Shown: piece by piece, positions 36,201 to 44,221 of the stretch | How positions within the stretch are numbered: position 1 is the first letter of the stretch | How the letters are laid out: the number at the start of each line of letters is the position of its first letter | NCBI GenBank assembly: GCA_014155875.1 | Contig: JACEFZ010012589.1 | Location: 226,001-290,000, forward strand | DNA length: 64,000 nt | Origin: Cepaea nemoralis | Taxonomy: Eukaryota; Mollusca; Gastropoda; Stylommatophora; Helicidae | Direction: 5' to 3' | Position numbers and translations under genes: made by a program | The notes under the pieces: model-generated | The model's input: the letters and a program-made list of their open reading frames with translations, nothing else | The model's database searches: none | Told to the model about the DNA's origin: nothing

Positions 36201-38485
36201 TGCACTGTATTTGGTACACATGTCCAGCCTGGGTCTGTGAATTCAGTGTATTTGGTACACATGTCATCTTTTTCTGTTACTTTAGTGTATTTGTAACACA
36301 TGTCCAGCCCTGATGTTTGAGTTCAGTGTATTTGGTATTTATGTCCAGCCTGGGTCTGTGAATTCACTGTATTTGGTAAACATGTCCAGCCTTTTTTTAT
36401 TTGCGCTCACTCGCTTAGAACTCAAGCCTAGGCTATACACACTATTTATAGTAGTGATGGACTGAATTTTGCTTGTGGAATAGCTTTCCCTATTAACAGT
36501 GCCCCTCGCCCACTCTGACTTCAGAGGTACTTGTAATTTACATCCCCAAGTCAAGGACGACAGGTCAACATTTTAGTCCAACTGTCCGGTGTAGGGGCTG
36601 AACCGCTTACCTCGGCATCAGCACAACAAATTTTTAAGAACACACAGTTCTTACCCATTCGGCCTTGTGGACCTGCGTGTCCAACCTTGATCTGCGACAC
36701 TACAACCAGTGTGGAGACTGACACTGAGAACTAGCCTCATACAAACAAATCATTGGGCAGGTGTATCACCACAAGACCAGAACGATGCTGTACCGAATGT
36801 TCTTACAATAACACATTTCAAGTAATAAACATAATGACTCATTTAGCAGAAACAGAAACATACACTACTTGCAGCAGATGATTGGGCTTTCCGGGATGTC
36901 ATTTTCTCTGGGGAATCAGGTGTTGGTGTGCTGGTGCTGTAGGGCAAGGCTGAGTTGACACAAGAGCCCAATCTTAACAAAGGCATTGTGTGTTTCTGAA
37001 ATGTTAAAAAATGTTACATTAGATGTTTAAAAAAGTTTATATTAAATGTTATAAAAATGTTACATTAAATGTTATTATAAAAATATTACATTACATATTA
37101 TACAAAAACTGTTTCTGATAAGGAAAAGAAACAGAGAATAGCAATTTCAGTAATACAAATTACATAATTACTTAAATATTTTAAAAAATAATAAAATACC
37201 TAGCATTCCGTTAATATGTGAAATAAAGATAACTGCACTTGGGACATCCCCTCGAAAGCGAAACAAAGTAGAAAAGGAGGAAGTAAGGCCCTTAACATTT
37301 AATATTAATTTATAGTGTAATTAATTACAGTATTTTAATGGTATTATTTAATTATTTTATTACCGGTCTCCATGGCGATGGCATTGCAGACGCGATTCGT
37401 AATGCCACTTACCCGCGTTGAAACACAGCGGTGACTGATTTGGCAGCAAATCATGTCTCGCTGGTTTTAACATGTTGGTAAGGGAGCTGGTCGTTCAGAA
37501 AGCAATGGCAAACTACTGAACGTAAAACTTGCCAAGACATCAACACCAGCAGTAAAATGCTGGCATTGACTGCAACGTCCTGTAAATGATATGCACTATT
37601 TAAACAAAAATTATTATAGTATAATATTAATTAATATATATATATATAGTCAAATAAGTTGACTTGGCACTTCTTGGACTTTTTTTTTTTTTTTTTTTTT
37701 TTTTGCAAATTGTTTACAGGACGTTGCAGTCAACAACAGCATTTTTCAGTTGCTGTTGATGTACTAGGCAAGATTACACTCAGTAGTTTGCCATTGCTTT
37801 CTGAGCGACCGGCTCACATACCCCTAAATTATCAACGCGGCGAGAACTGCTACCGATTCTCGCGCAAGTTACGGTACTCACGAGAATATACGGGATTATG
37901 GAGAAAGAGAAAATTCAGAAAGATGTTATTAACAGAGAGACTGACACTGACTGACTCCTAGAGATGTTAACATTGAATGTTAACATCTCTAGGCCAGGGA
38001 GACCGGCTTCTTGGACTTACCGCTTTAAAGTACGTTTGGTAATTGAAGGAACTCATCTTCAGTAAACAGGAATTACTGAGCATCTTACAAAGTGTCAGGT
38101 CTGACGTTAAACTGTAGTGTCTGCTGCCAATGTTGTTTTTCAAGTTCGTCGACAGATCACCCAACCTCTGGTGACAAGGCTGCTGTCTGATCTGTGGTGA
38201 CCCCTTCACAAACATCAACGATTCCAGAGATTGTGATAACGGACTTGTCATTAATTTTGTGCTGGAACTAAAGCAGACACCCTTCTGTCTCAGACACAAG
38301 GACTGTATATTTCGAGAAATCATGCTGACACAAGAGGAACACAAACTCAAGCGCAGCGAGACGTGAGAGAATCTCTTCCATGACACCGGCGGTAACTTTA
38401 GCAGACAACCGGTCGGCCTGGCTACTTCCGCTTGTTTAAAGTGGCGAATGTTGTCTAGTACGGAGTCGTTTCTAATTCTTTTCAT
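20726..38485 (-). CDS. SCO1: SCO1-like copper chaperone for cytochrome c oxidase, seven coding exons
   Basis: Spliced exons (minus): 38485-38021, 36995-36864, 33158-33068, 32231-32034, 28754-28662, 24386-24271, 20872-20726. All introns are GT-AG with agreeing phases, total 413 codons from the first ATG or 359 from the Met at 38323. SCO1 sits in the inner mitochondrial membrane and passes copper to the CuA site of COX2. Numbering from 38323: residues 1-145 N-terminal presequence region, 146-175 membrane helix, then a thioredoxin-like domain with copper-binding C223 and C227 (CPDVC) and H314 (VDH). Human SCO1 is about 300 residues, so the N-terminus here is long and the start is uncertain. SCO2 is possible, but the sequence reads as the SCO1/SCO2/Sco family with no feature separating them. 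Domain and splicing are well supported. Confidence 0.93.
20995..21325. repeat. GGA and GA microsatellites in SCO1 intron 6
   Basis: A (GGA)n run at about 21000-21050 and a (GA)n/(GACA)n stretch at 21100-21325. Confidence 0.9.
21326..21721 (+). mobile_element. tRNA-derived SINE (family S2) with poly-A tail
   Basis: Head ggctgagtggtctcgaggta is a Pol III A box and ggcccgggctcaggccccgg holds the B box, in tRNA-like spacing. A body of about 300 bp follows and it ends in A14 at 21708-21721. It lies inside a GA-rich microsatellite, so the target duplication cannot be told from flanking repeats. It is antisense to SCO1. Confidence 0.8.
21853..21920 (-). mobile_element. S1 SINE fragment
   Basis: catatcctttacaggatgtc through ggctagtttacg matches the tail half of S1 at 8325-8400. 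Confidence 0.6.
21925..23668 (-). mobile_element. RTE-A LINE, 5'-truncated copy in SCO1 intron 6
   Basis: Minus-strand pieces in order: RTRTSAGCLKTKDGKIII, then NHMKSGKTPSSDSITTKMIN, FIDYPKAFDKVRHVDMIRML, the 3'-ward frame MIADNEQDLQHLVDAFVAHS, and the C-terminus RRNELENLVTTGKIKGKRPR. This is the RT half of RTE-A with stops and frameshifts. The 3' tail ends in catggatgga-type repeats. An 80-bp tandem duplication lies at 23410-23575. The 5' side is fused to LINE-C at 23668. Confidence 0.88.
23668..24205 (-). mobile_element. LINE-C fragment (RT palm) in SCO1 intron 6
   Basis: Minus-strand reading gives LPESQCGFRKEQGTVDMIFA, FIDLTKAFDTVSREGLWKIM, NGVKQGCVLAPTLFSLMFSA and ends at LLFADDFALYANS, the catalytic A-D-D box. 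It matches the full-length LINE-C at 45090-45600. Frameshifts are present. Same strand as SCO1. Confidence 0.88.
24271..24386 (-). CDS. SCO1: SCO1 exon 6
   Basis: Acceptor tgatgctttcag, donor TATATT|GTAAGAG. Encodes FSPRLLGFTGSPEEI, AYRVYFSAGPKDDDNDYI, matching the conserved FxPxxxGLTG and YRVYxSxGP motifs. Phase 0 at the end. A LINE-C fragment begins within 70 bp downstream. Confidence 0.96.
24387..25005. other. SCO1 intron 5, no feature recognised
   Basis: Single-copy-looking intron sequence without coding motif. Confidence 0.5.
25006..25355. repeat. 88-bp tandem repeat, four copies
   Basis: Nearly identical units containing gattctctacggctgagctg, gtttgctaagtttgttttct, atacctctaccctaaccttg and gggatttcttcc. 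Copies start near 25010, 25098, 25186 and 25274. Confidence 0.95.
25365..25691. repeat. Imperfect foldback (MITE-like) element
   Basis: Left arm blocks cttcttcgttcatctg, cctgtttacagcagag and tgttgacc.ggttaaccttcc recur inverted in the right arm (ending gatgaacgcagaagatgaagaag). Arms are about 140 bp and a short centre lies near 25520-25545. It may be a foldback transposon or two inverted copies of one repeat. Confidence 0.65.
25785..26360 (-). mobile_element. RTE-A LINE, 3' end fragment
   Basis: Minus-strand reading gives TNKTMSIAMRKRVLRCYIEP and the 3' tail atgtgccatgaggataagtg (plus sense). It matches 54300-54840. A small deletion and frameshifts are present. Confidence 0.8.
26372..27735 (-). 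mobile_element. RTE-B LINE, 5'-truncated copy in SCO1 intron 5
   Basis: Minus-strand pieces: LKSVFIAIPKRPGAIECEDF, FIDYTKAFDKVKHDERIKML, then MVADNSTDLQQLLDVVVTES, YLGAFITSDGRCTTEIKSRI, VLLYGSESWNVNEQ, and the C-terminal RREALENIVTTGKIEGKRGR. The region matches 50749-51722 (plus) with about 95% visible identity but has stops, including near the catalytic box. 3' tail aagtgccctgccagctagcg (plus sense) and TGATGA-type end. Confidence 0.88.
27736..28083. other. SCO1 intron 5, no feature recognised
   Basis: No coding motif or clear repeat between the RTE-B copy and the minisatellite. Confidence 0.4.
28084..28641. repeat. Minisatellite, 22-bp unit, about 26 copies
   Basis: Units acattctcatacaacaactg plus ga, with 15-bp short variants (atataactggaacattctc). 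It ends about 20 bp from the SCO1 exon 5 donor. Confidence 0.96.
28662..28754 (-). CDS. SCO1: SCO1 exon 5
   Basis: Acceptor ccactttcag, donor TTCCG|GTGAGTT. Encodes DANEKLPKIQ and PLIITVDPDRDTPQALKEY, matching the conserved PxFISxDPxRDT strand and helix. The donor lies only about 20 bp from a 22-bp-unit minisatellite. Confidence 0.95.
28900..29390 (+). mobile_element. Another RTE-like LINE, 3' end fragment, antisense to SCO1
   Basis: Plus-strand reading gives NTEVLEKLGMKIVDERNKNI, then in a shifted frame YYGHVKRHNMLIQTILESMV, and near 29350 the closing SIAANLHCGDGT before tga. This is the recognisable C-terminus of an RTE-type polyprotein, different from RTE-A and RTE-B. Frameshifts and stops are present. 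Confidence 0.6.
29410..31640. repeat. Large minisatellite, 22-bp unit, about 100 copies, in SCO1 intron 4
   Basis: Units gtgttcacacagccaaccac plus aa, with frequent variants (atagcc, cagaca, aatgtctaccacta, agtgtcttccctaa). The variants alternate in a repeated order, giving a higher-order unit of about 130-180 bp. Plus-strand frames (QPQVFTQPTTSVHTANHKCS) are repeat by-products. Confidence 0.96.
31641..32033 (-). repeat. Tandem duplications of the SCO1 exon 4 3' end and splice donor
   Basis: Seven extra copies of a 52- or 61-bp unit follow exon 4. Each carries, in minus sense, GATGTGTGTC..GAGGAG (D-V-C-P-E-E codons) through GTCATCAATAAGACAG and the donor GTGAGTGTCG. The 52-bp units lack 9 bp in the middle. 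Most copies keep a GT donor; one has GCGAGTG. The true exon end at 32034 is the copy that joins the intact upstream exon. Confidence 0.93.
32034..32231 (-). CDS. SCO1: SCO1 exon 4 (CxxxC copper site)
   Basis: Acceptor gtattattag, donor AGACAG|GTGAGTG. Encodes LGGDWTLTDHHG and [20 protein letters not shown], the family hallmark, ending GVINKT. The last 60 bp and the donor have been duplicated into a tandem array in the following intron. Confidence 0.96.
32232..33067. other. SCO1 intron 3 with an S1 SINE fragment
   Basis: Positions 32795-32900 resemble the tail half of S1 (tgtacaggacatttcaatta, cactgctagctgaaaggc). The rest shows nothing recognisable. Confidence 0.5.
33068..33158 (-). CDS. SCO1: SCO1 exon 3 (membrane helix)
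   Basis: Acceptor ctgtctacccag, donor AGCTAG|GTAAGTA. Encodes LVTWKSVLLLASVGVVIVMV plus VQYLKTKKEL. The TWKS motif followed by a hydrophobic helix and a basic stretch is the conserved anchor of SCO proteins. Phase 1 at the end. Confidence 0.9.
33341..34041. mobile_element. piggyBac-like MITE at TTAA in SCO1 intron 2
   Basis: TTAA at 33341-33344 and 34038-34041 flank a 693-bp element with inverted ends: left CTTTTTACAGGGCAGG, right (reverse) CCCTTTACAGGGCAGG. It is GC-richer in the left half and encodes no recognisable transposase, only short frames (MDFGDSSTDSRDFARFNL). TTAA duplication is the mark of piggyBac insertion. Confidence 0.78.
34165..34960 (-). mobile_element. LINE-C-related fragment (RT C-terminal part)
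   Basis: Minus-strand frames read RLTEHTKVQVYKACVVSTLL, CGSEFWTLYSRQERKLNSF, then MLERADITTVHSFLKERRLR with WLDHVSQMED and GKRPTGRPQMRYRDVCK. The order and motifs match the part of LINE-C at 45880-46330, but the sequence is diverged enough to be a sister family. Frameshifts are present. Confidence 0.75.
34961..35269. other. SCO1 intron 2, no feature recognised
   Basis: Contains two close copies of cattccacacacaaggtgaa / cattccacccacaaggtgga near 35050-35100; nothing else. Confidence 0.4.
35270..35815 (+). mobile_element. RTE-like LINE 3' end with tandemly repeated tail
   Basis: Plus-strand reading gives GKVGGEERQEKTKREDAG then, frame-shifted, SWHGGTSI and the closing motif of RTE polyproteins. 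The last 73 bp (gacatgatcaccaacgccac, acggcatggactataagaag, attagcagtacacgagacag, aaggctgtgga) are repeated four times between about 35515 and 35800. Confidence 0.65.
35990..36390. repeat. Degenerate tandem repeat, about 55-60-bp unit
   Basis: Several copies of ctgtgaattcagtgtatttg plus gtacacatgtccagcctggg, interrupted by unique sequence at 36045-36200. Confidence 0.7.
36395..36686 (-). mobile_element. S3 SINE, copy 3
   Basis: Matches 12062-12357: ctcgcttagaactcaagcct, ccccaagtcaaggacgacag, gtccggtgtagggg. The tail side is a T-run at 36394-36400 (poly-A in minus sense). Flanks atgtccagcct and gtgtccaacct may be a mutated target duplication. Confidence 0.75.
36864..36995 (-). CDS. SCO1: SCO1 exon 2
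   Basis: Acceptor acatttcag, 44 codons, donor AGTAGT|GTATGT, phase 0 at both ends. Encodes KHTMPLLRLGSC then a Ser/Thr/Pro-rich linker ending SAASS just before the membrane helix exon. A third possible start Met lies here. Confidence 0.75.
36996..37486. other. SCO1 intron 1, AT-rich, no feature recognised
   Basis: Repeated atgttataaaaatgttacat motifs near 37010-37100; otherwise nothing. Confidence 0.4.
37487..37600 (+). mobile_element. S1 SINE fragment, opposite to its neighbour
   Basis: cagaaagcaatggcaaacta through ttgactgcaacgtcctgtaa matches the body of S1. It lies 80 bp from a full S1 in the other orientation, so the two can pair as an inverted repeat. Confidence 0.75.
37670..38018 (-). 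mobile_element. Full-length S1 SINE with 12-bp TSD at the SCO1 exon 1 donor
   Basis: Direct repeats CTTCTTGGACTT at 37670-37681 and 38007-38018 bracket the element. It has a poly-A tail (T25 on plus, 37680-37704), the S1 body with gtagtttgccattgctttct, and a head starting CCGGTCTCCCTGGCC (minus). It is in the same orientation as SCO1 and starts 14 bases after the exon 1 donor, so the target duplication includes most of the donor region. Confidence 0.88.
37957..37993. repeat. Perfect 18-bp inverted repeat with 1-base centre
   Basis: Arms CCTAGAGATGTTAACATT and its exact reverse complement flank a single G at 37975. It lies within the head of the S1 copy, near the A-box position. Confidence 0.95.
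38021..38485 (-). CDS. SCO1: SCO1 exon 1 (presequence)
   Basis: An open frame from ATG 38485, preceded in frame by TAA, to a donor AAAGCG|GTAAGT. An internal ATG at 38323 begins MISRNIQSLCLRQKGVCFSS, which is Arg/Ser-rich without acidic residues and looks like a mitochondrial targeting peptide; both ATGs have A at -3. I favour 38323 but cannot decide. Phase 0 at the end. The body is not conserved, as usual for this part of SCO proteins. A SINE sits 14 bases after the donor. Confidence 0.7.
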
Positions 38486-38834
38486 CTTTAATAGTTAGTA
38501 CTCGGGACATCCCCATATGTGTTCCGTCCTAATCTTCAACAGTCAACAAAGAGTACCAATATTACTAGTGGCAGTCTGATTATGTGTCCGTCTGACCTTT
38601 CTTTGGAGTCCTGATGTCGGCCAAATCCTCTTGTCACTTCCTGCAGCACTATTCTCCCCAGGCCGTGCTTCCGTGATGATCTACCCGTTCTTCTTCACTT
38701 TACTATTACTAATAGTAGTATAGTTAGTTACTTACCTTTGGTAAGGATGACTCTCATGTCCTTTTCAGGACCCATCCCCCACTGGTCCAAGCCTGACACC
38801 CTGCTCGTGCCTGTGGCTCCTAGTAGCTGTCAGC
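38486..38834. other. SCO1 5' flank, possible promoter region
   Basis: About 350 bp upstream (minus sense) of the first SCO1 ATG before LINE-C begins. An in-frame TAA lies just before the ATG. No TATA box with confidence; a promoter here is inferred only from position. Confidence 0.35.
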
Positions 38835-39589
38835 ATGCGACAGCGGCCCCCCCCCCCCCCGGGCAACAGCTGTGAGAGGCTGGCTAAACCAGGCGTGGGT
38901 ATCCGATTTGGTGTAAAACCAAGAGGTAAACTAGGGTATGCCTACCCAGCATGTGAAGACAGGATTCGGCAGACTGCGCGGAAGAAATCATTCCTGATTC
39001 AACGGGCAAGACGGCGTTTACCTGCAAAGCATTGTGGAAAGTCAATGAGCACGGCAAGGCACCTAGAGCACCTTGGTCATCCACTGCACCTGTATTCGTC
39101 TCCAGTCGTCTCGACTTGTCTTGCCACTGGACTCAGATGGACTCAGGTGAGAGAGTGAGGTCGACGAATTGGGCAACTCTTCCTCACTTTAATCCAAGTC
39201 ATCGCGCAAGTCATTCTTCATCTAACGTCATATATCACCTTCAAGCCCTGTGGCGATGGGCGAGTGGCAAAGCGGCAGGCGTGGGTACGCTGGCAGCCGT
39301 AGTCGCAGACCTGCACACAGGCGGCCCAGGCCATATCGTCGTCTTCTACTGACCGGAGCAGCAGTGGGATTCGGCAGCCCCCTGAGCGACTGAGCAGCCC
39401 TCTATAGGAACACACTGCTCACCTCCATAGCATGAGGAAGGGGCTAAAAAAGGTGCCCTAAACATTGTCTGCTCCATCACTACCTAACCAGCTAGCCGCG
39501 GTTGGTGGGTACCTTTAACTGCGGTCGACATACAAACAAAGATAAAAACAAGCAAAGCTAAAAGAGTAAACCATATTCCCTTAACAATT

Positions 39590-40455
39590 TGAACTTGGAA
39601 TGTACGCACCCTACTTGACAGATACGGCGCGTCGGGTCCAGAGAGACGAACAGCACTGATTGGGAGAGAGCTGGGCAGGTACAACATCGACATTGCAGCC
39701 TTGAGCGAGACACGACTTGCAGAAGAAGGCCAAATCTGTGAAATAGGTGCCGGCTACACATTTTTCTGGAGTGGAAGGAAAAGCGAGGAAACACGCCAAT
39801 CGGTGTGGGATTTGCCATTAAGTCGGCCCTGGTCGGCAAATTAGCTGGATTTCCAAAGGCTATAAACGACAGGCTCATGACCATGAAGTTGCCCCTGCTG
39901 AATGGAAGGAAGCATGCAACCATTGTGAGTGTCTACGCACCAACTATGACCAACGAAGATGATGTCAAGAACAAGTTCTATGAGGACCTGCACAATGTAT
40001 TAACATCTGTTCCCAAAGGAGACAAACTTATACTCCTTGGGGATTTCAATGCCAGAGTGGGCACGGACACCACCTCTTGGAGTGGCATTATTGGAAAGCA
40101 TGGAGTCGGAAATTGTAACAGCAATGGACTCCGCCTCCTTCAGACACGTGCCGAACATGATCTCCTGATTACGAACACAATTATCCGTCTCCCCATGAGA
40201 AACAGAACATCGTGGATGCACCCTCGCTCGAAACACTGGCACCTCATTGACTATGTCATTGTCAGGAGGAGTGACAGACAAGACGTCCGAGTTACAAAAT
40301 TCATGTGTGGTGCCGAATGTTGGACAGACCATCGTCTCATTGTCTCGAAAATAAACATTCACATCAGGCCACCACGGCGTCCTCAAGGGGTGAAAATGCA
40401 AAAAAAAGCTAAATGTCACCCGCCTAAACAGCAAGAAAATGCAGCAGTCGTTTGA
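39590..40455 (+). pseudogene. LINE-C APE-type endonuclease domain
   Basis: Starts TWNVRTLLDRYGASGPERR (39597) with IDIAALSETRL. After a frameshift near 39795 it continues GFAIKSALVGKLAGFPKAIN, VSVYAPTMTNEDDV, LILLGDFNARVG (catalytic D/N), HLIDYVIVRR and CWTDHRLIVSK (the S/T-D-H motif). The domain nicks target DNA to prime reverse transcription. All core motifs remain, but the frameshift splits them. Confidence 0.87.
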
Positions 40456-40965
40456 AAATATGCTGGAAGACCGCCTCAAGCCAAATGCTGCAGCTAAACA
40501 GGATATAGAAACAGAATGGAGAGCTCTAAAGGACATAATTTACAACACTGCTATGGAAATCCTGGGTCCAGCCCCCCGAAAGCATAAAGACTGGTTTGAT
40601 GAAAATTCCGAAGACATCAACCAATTGCTGGCCGAGAAACATCTTCTCCTCAAGGCACATTTGAATGACCCAAAGTCAACATAAAAAAGAACATTCAGAG
40701 AGTAGTGCAGCAGAAACTTCGGCACATGCGGGACTCCTGGCTGAGCAGCAAAACTGATGAAGTTCAGGGCTTTGCTGACAGACATGATATGAAAAACTTC
40801 TACGACTCACTGAAAGCGGTCTATAGTCCTACATCACCAGGCATAGTTCCCCTCCTCAGTGCAGATGGGGGAACATTGATCACCGATAAGAAAGAAATCC
40901 TTCAACGCTGGGCAGAGCATTTCAGCAACATCTTAAATGCAACTTCCTTCTTCGATGATGAAACC
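40439..40965 (+). pseudogene. LINE-C linker between endonuclease and RT
   Basis: Frames read LEDRLKPNAAAKQDIETEWR, HKDWFDENSEDINQLLAEKH, then after a stop at 40681 LRHMRDSWLSSKTDEVQGFA, YDSLKAVYSPTSPGIVPLLS and WAEHFSNILN. This is the usual segment leading to the RT fingers. It breaks at FDDET where the 3.1-kb element is inserted. Confidence 0.85.
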
Positions 40966-43900
40966 TGTGACATATATGTCATCATCTCGCAGTCTTTTCC
41001 AGCAGACGTTGCTAGGACACGCTATCTGAAGAGTAGAGGCTATTAAAAAGCCCGACGGGAGAATTAACGAAACGAAATTTCGTTTCGTTTTAAGACAATT
41101 GATTGGCCGCGCCCCGGAAACACAGGCTTAATCTAGACAAAGGCTTGGTAGACAAAGCGGTCTGGTCAATCGCCATGTTTCTCCAATGTTAGCGGGTGAC
41201 CCATTGTTAATGGGTTAATTTAAAGCCCACTTATTCTCTGCGTTTTAGGTGAGCATTATATTATATACAACATATCATGTTATGTATTAGGATAAATGCT
41301 TTGTGGCAACTAATATCATGATTGAAGTTGTGTGTGTGAAAATTAGGAGAATCGCTTTCATTGAAATGTTGGTTTACGTCACACAGCCTGGACATCGCCA
41401 TGTTGTCCAGTCAGCCTTCATAAAGCTTACAATATAATCTTGCTATGAGTCATTCTTCTGAGATGATTTTGTGAACTTACTTTATTCCTATATGCTTATT
41501 TTTCACAACTGGTCTCTGTGTTATAAAGTTGTTTTTTTTCCTGAGTGCATATTTTGTATTTCTGCTCATATGATGGAGAAATATTACTATCTCACATTTG
41601 TGTACAACTTAAATAGGTTGTTAGATAGAGAGAGAGATATATTCTCGCTTGACTTTTTCATGCACTTAGGAGTTAATCTGTTGTTTACATTGTTGTAAAT
41701 ATACAGAGGTGGGATTGTCTTGTAGTCCTTTTTCATAAATGATGATGATGAGGATGATGCAAAAGGAGATGACTGAACTGGTAGCTAAACTTCGGCCATT
41801 TATCAGTGGTACTTACATAATGCTGTTTGTAACTATGGAAAGGAGATTTATGAATTGTTTACATGAGGACAGTGTCTCATGAACTTTTTCCATGGTGTGA
41901 CAGCGGTACTATCAAAATGTTTGGATGTATTAGGTGGTGCGTAACCCCTCAGGAAGCTCCAGTATCAGTCCAGAAGAAATGTACCTATTGAGTAGATATC
42001 TTACTCACTTTTGGAGTGAGACAAAACTCTACAGTAGGCGACAAGTGCTAGGCAACTATTGTCACCTTTCTTTCTTCTCCCCTTTTGTTCCCTCTAATTT
42101 TAATTATGATACATTGGTATCAGAATGTATGGTTTATTATGATCCATTGTTATCAGAATGTAGGTTTTATTATGATACATTGTTATAAGAATGTAGATTT
42201 TATTATGATACAATTATCAATGTTTGGGTTGTATTACTAATCTATATCGACCCTGTTCTTCTTCACTCTACATAGGCGCTAGAGATGGCGGTGGAGTATT
42301 GGCACTAGTCACCATGCTTGGCACTGGATTTATAGTCAACTTGTTTGGATTTAGAGGCAGGAAACTGGGATATCAGCCTCCTCTAATATTCTACAAAGAG
42401 TGCTGGTTACTGCTACTCACCCTGAACCTGAATGTCAATGCCTGGATACGTAATGGATTTTGAATATGCGGAAGTGGATTCCCTACCTCTGGGAACTTAC
42501 AGACGGTGTTAAGCTTTTCAATGTCTGAAAGACATGAGGCATGCCTGGCCTAGATGGATACAGAGTATAACCTCTTCTAAAAGTCACCGCCTAATTCCAC
42601 ATTCAACTGTCATATTCCAGAGGCTCATGGATAGTCTGGAATTCACCATCATTTACCAGTATGGATTTACCAACTGATTGTGTGAACTCCCAGCTTCCTT
42701 TGAATCTTCTCATCCATCATATCCCAGACATGGATAATCAAGCACATTACCAACTCCCGTCAATCAAGTCGTATATTCAACTGAAGAAAGAATAACCTAC
42801 ATCTTAACCCAGAGAAAGGGACTGGAATATTCATGCCCAATTCAAGTTAGTTCTGTCAGGAAATTCTAATGGATTATGTGATGTCACTCCTCATCCAAAG
42901 AGATACTGAAAGTGTTTGTGCCTGATCCTGATCGAATCAATCACATGGACTCCTGTGTGTCACGCCACGCCAGAATGCTTCAGACTTATTTATACCTGTC
43001 TGTTATATCACCCTGGAACGCTCCTAGCCCGGTGACTTAGCAACTGTGACTTGAGAGATTACAGTATATCCACATTGGATTCATATGGATTACTCCTACA
43101 TGTTTTTCGCGATGGATATATGATCCAGAAGTGAAAGTTCTGTGTGTGGGTGTGTGCAATCCCCAATTTTCTAAATAGTGGATATATGCAAAGCAGCTGT
43201 TTTCCTGGATTATAGAGAGTGTGATTATGGCCAGACTTTTTCTAGTGGATATTGAAGGAGAGGGAGTCATCATCAGCCCATAGGATAGTTCTAGAGACAG
43301 ATTAGATAGATTTTCTTTATCTATTTCTTTGTATGGATTTACTTTGTTTTGTGTTTGACACATGTATTTGATGTGAACTTTTTTTGGGGAAATATTCTTG
43401 GGGACTTCTGTTTGGTTGTAGACTTTGTGTGCATTGCCTGAAATATGACAATTTTTCATGTCCATGTCACCATATTGTAGCCAACAGGGTTTTCCAGAAC
43501 CCAAATGTTTCCACAATACAATTATTTGTTTGTTTGGTTTAACAAAGCCTTGAAGTTACTTCATTGTTAACCTGGTGTCCCAAAATTGATGTTTATAGTC
43601 CAGTTATTGTTACTGTTATGTGATACAGTGAGTTATTGTTACTGTTAAGTGATACAGTGAGTCATTGTACTGTTTTGTCTAACAGTGGCTGTTTTCCTCT
43701 GTCATGTAATCCAGTTGTTGCGTCTAACATTGGTTGTTGTCCCTCTGTTGTATAATACTGTGGATGTGCATGACAGTGGATACTTGTCATTGTTTATATA
43801 TATATATGTGGGAGATTAAATGTGGGGTGGGGCACTTACACATGGACACACCCTCTGGGTAGAGTGATTAGTACTCGGGTGTCTGTGGTAGAACTTCCCG

Positions 43901-44102
43901 GATCTCCCAGCCTTCTATGGGAAACATTTCTTCTATGTTAGTGTTGAACTTGCACCCTTTTCTGCCTTGTTCAATACTTGGGGGTTACGAGCCAATATAT
44001 TCATTCCTATAGAGGGCGTGTTTGGGTTTTAGACCCCATTCATACTGAATACCCCTAGCGAAACTTGTCCTTATTCTAATTTATTATATTTACCACCCTA
44101 CA
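40966..44102. mobile_element. 3.1-kb TG...CA element with 5-bp TSD, probable long solo LTR
   Basis: The host LINE-C reads D-D-E-T directly into I-N-C-L if this piece is removed. Direct repeats AAACC at 40961-40965 and 44103-44107 flank it. It starts TGTGACATA and ends CACCCTACA, with no inverted termini beyond TG/CA. These facts fit an LTR-type insertion. I find no second LTR copy and no gag or pol inside, so a very long solo LTR is the best reading; a non-autonomous (TRIM/LARD-like) form is possible. Open frames inside (such as 43037-43516 minus) have no recognised domain. Confidence 0.65.
42105..42215. repeat. 35-bp tandem repeat, about 3.5 copies
   Basis: ttatgatacattgttatcag plus aatgtaggttt units inside the 3.1-kb element. 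Confidence 0.85.
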
Positions 44103-44216
44103 AAACCATCAACTGCCTTCCTCAAGTTCCTACCAATGAGACACTTGATGACCTGCCAACCATAGTGGAAGTAAACAAAGCCATCCAGCAACTCTCTAGC
44201 GGCAAGGCACCTGGTC
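44103..44216 (+). pseudogene. LINE-C RT, segment between the two insertions
   Basis: INCLPQVPTNETLDDLPTIV and NKAIQQLSSGKAPGP, the conserved start of LINE RT (xAIxxLxxGKAPGPD), then cut by the solo LTR within P-D. Confidence 0.88.
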
Positions 44217-44221
44217 CTGAC

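Noticed and set aside
43037..43516. 159-codon minus-strand frame in the 3.1-kb element
   Set aside because: No recognisable domain, no supporting paralogue in the window, AT-rich context. A chance frame is more likely.
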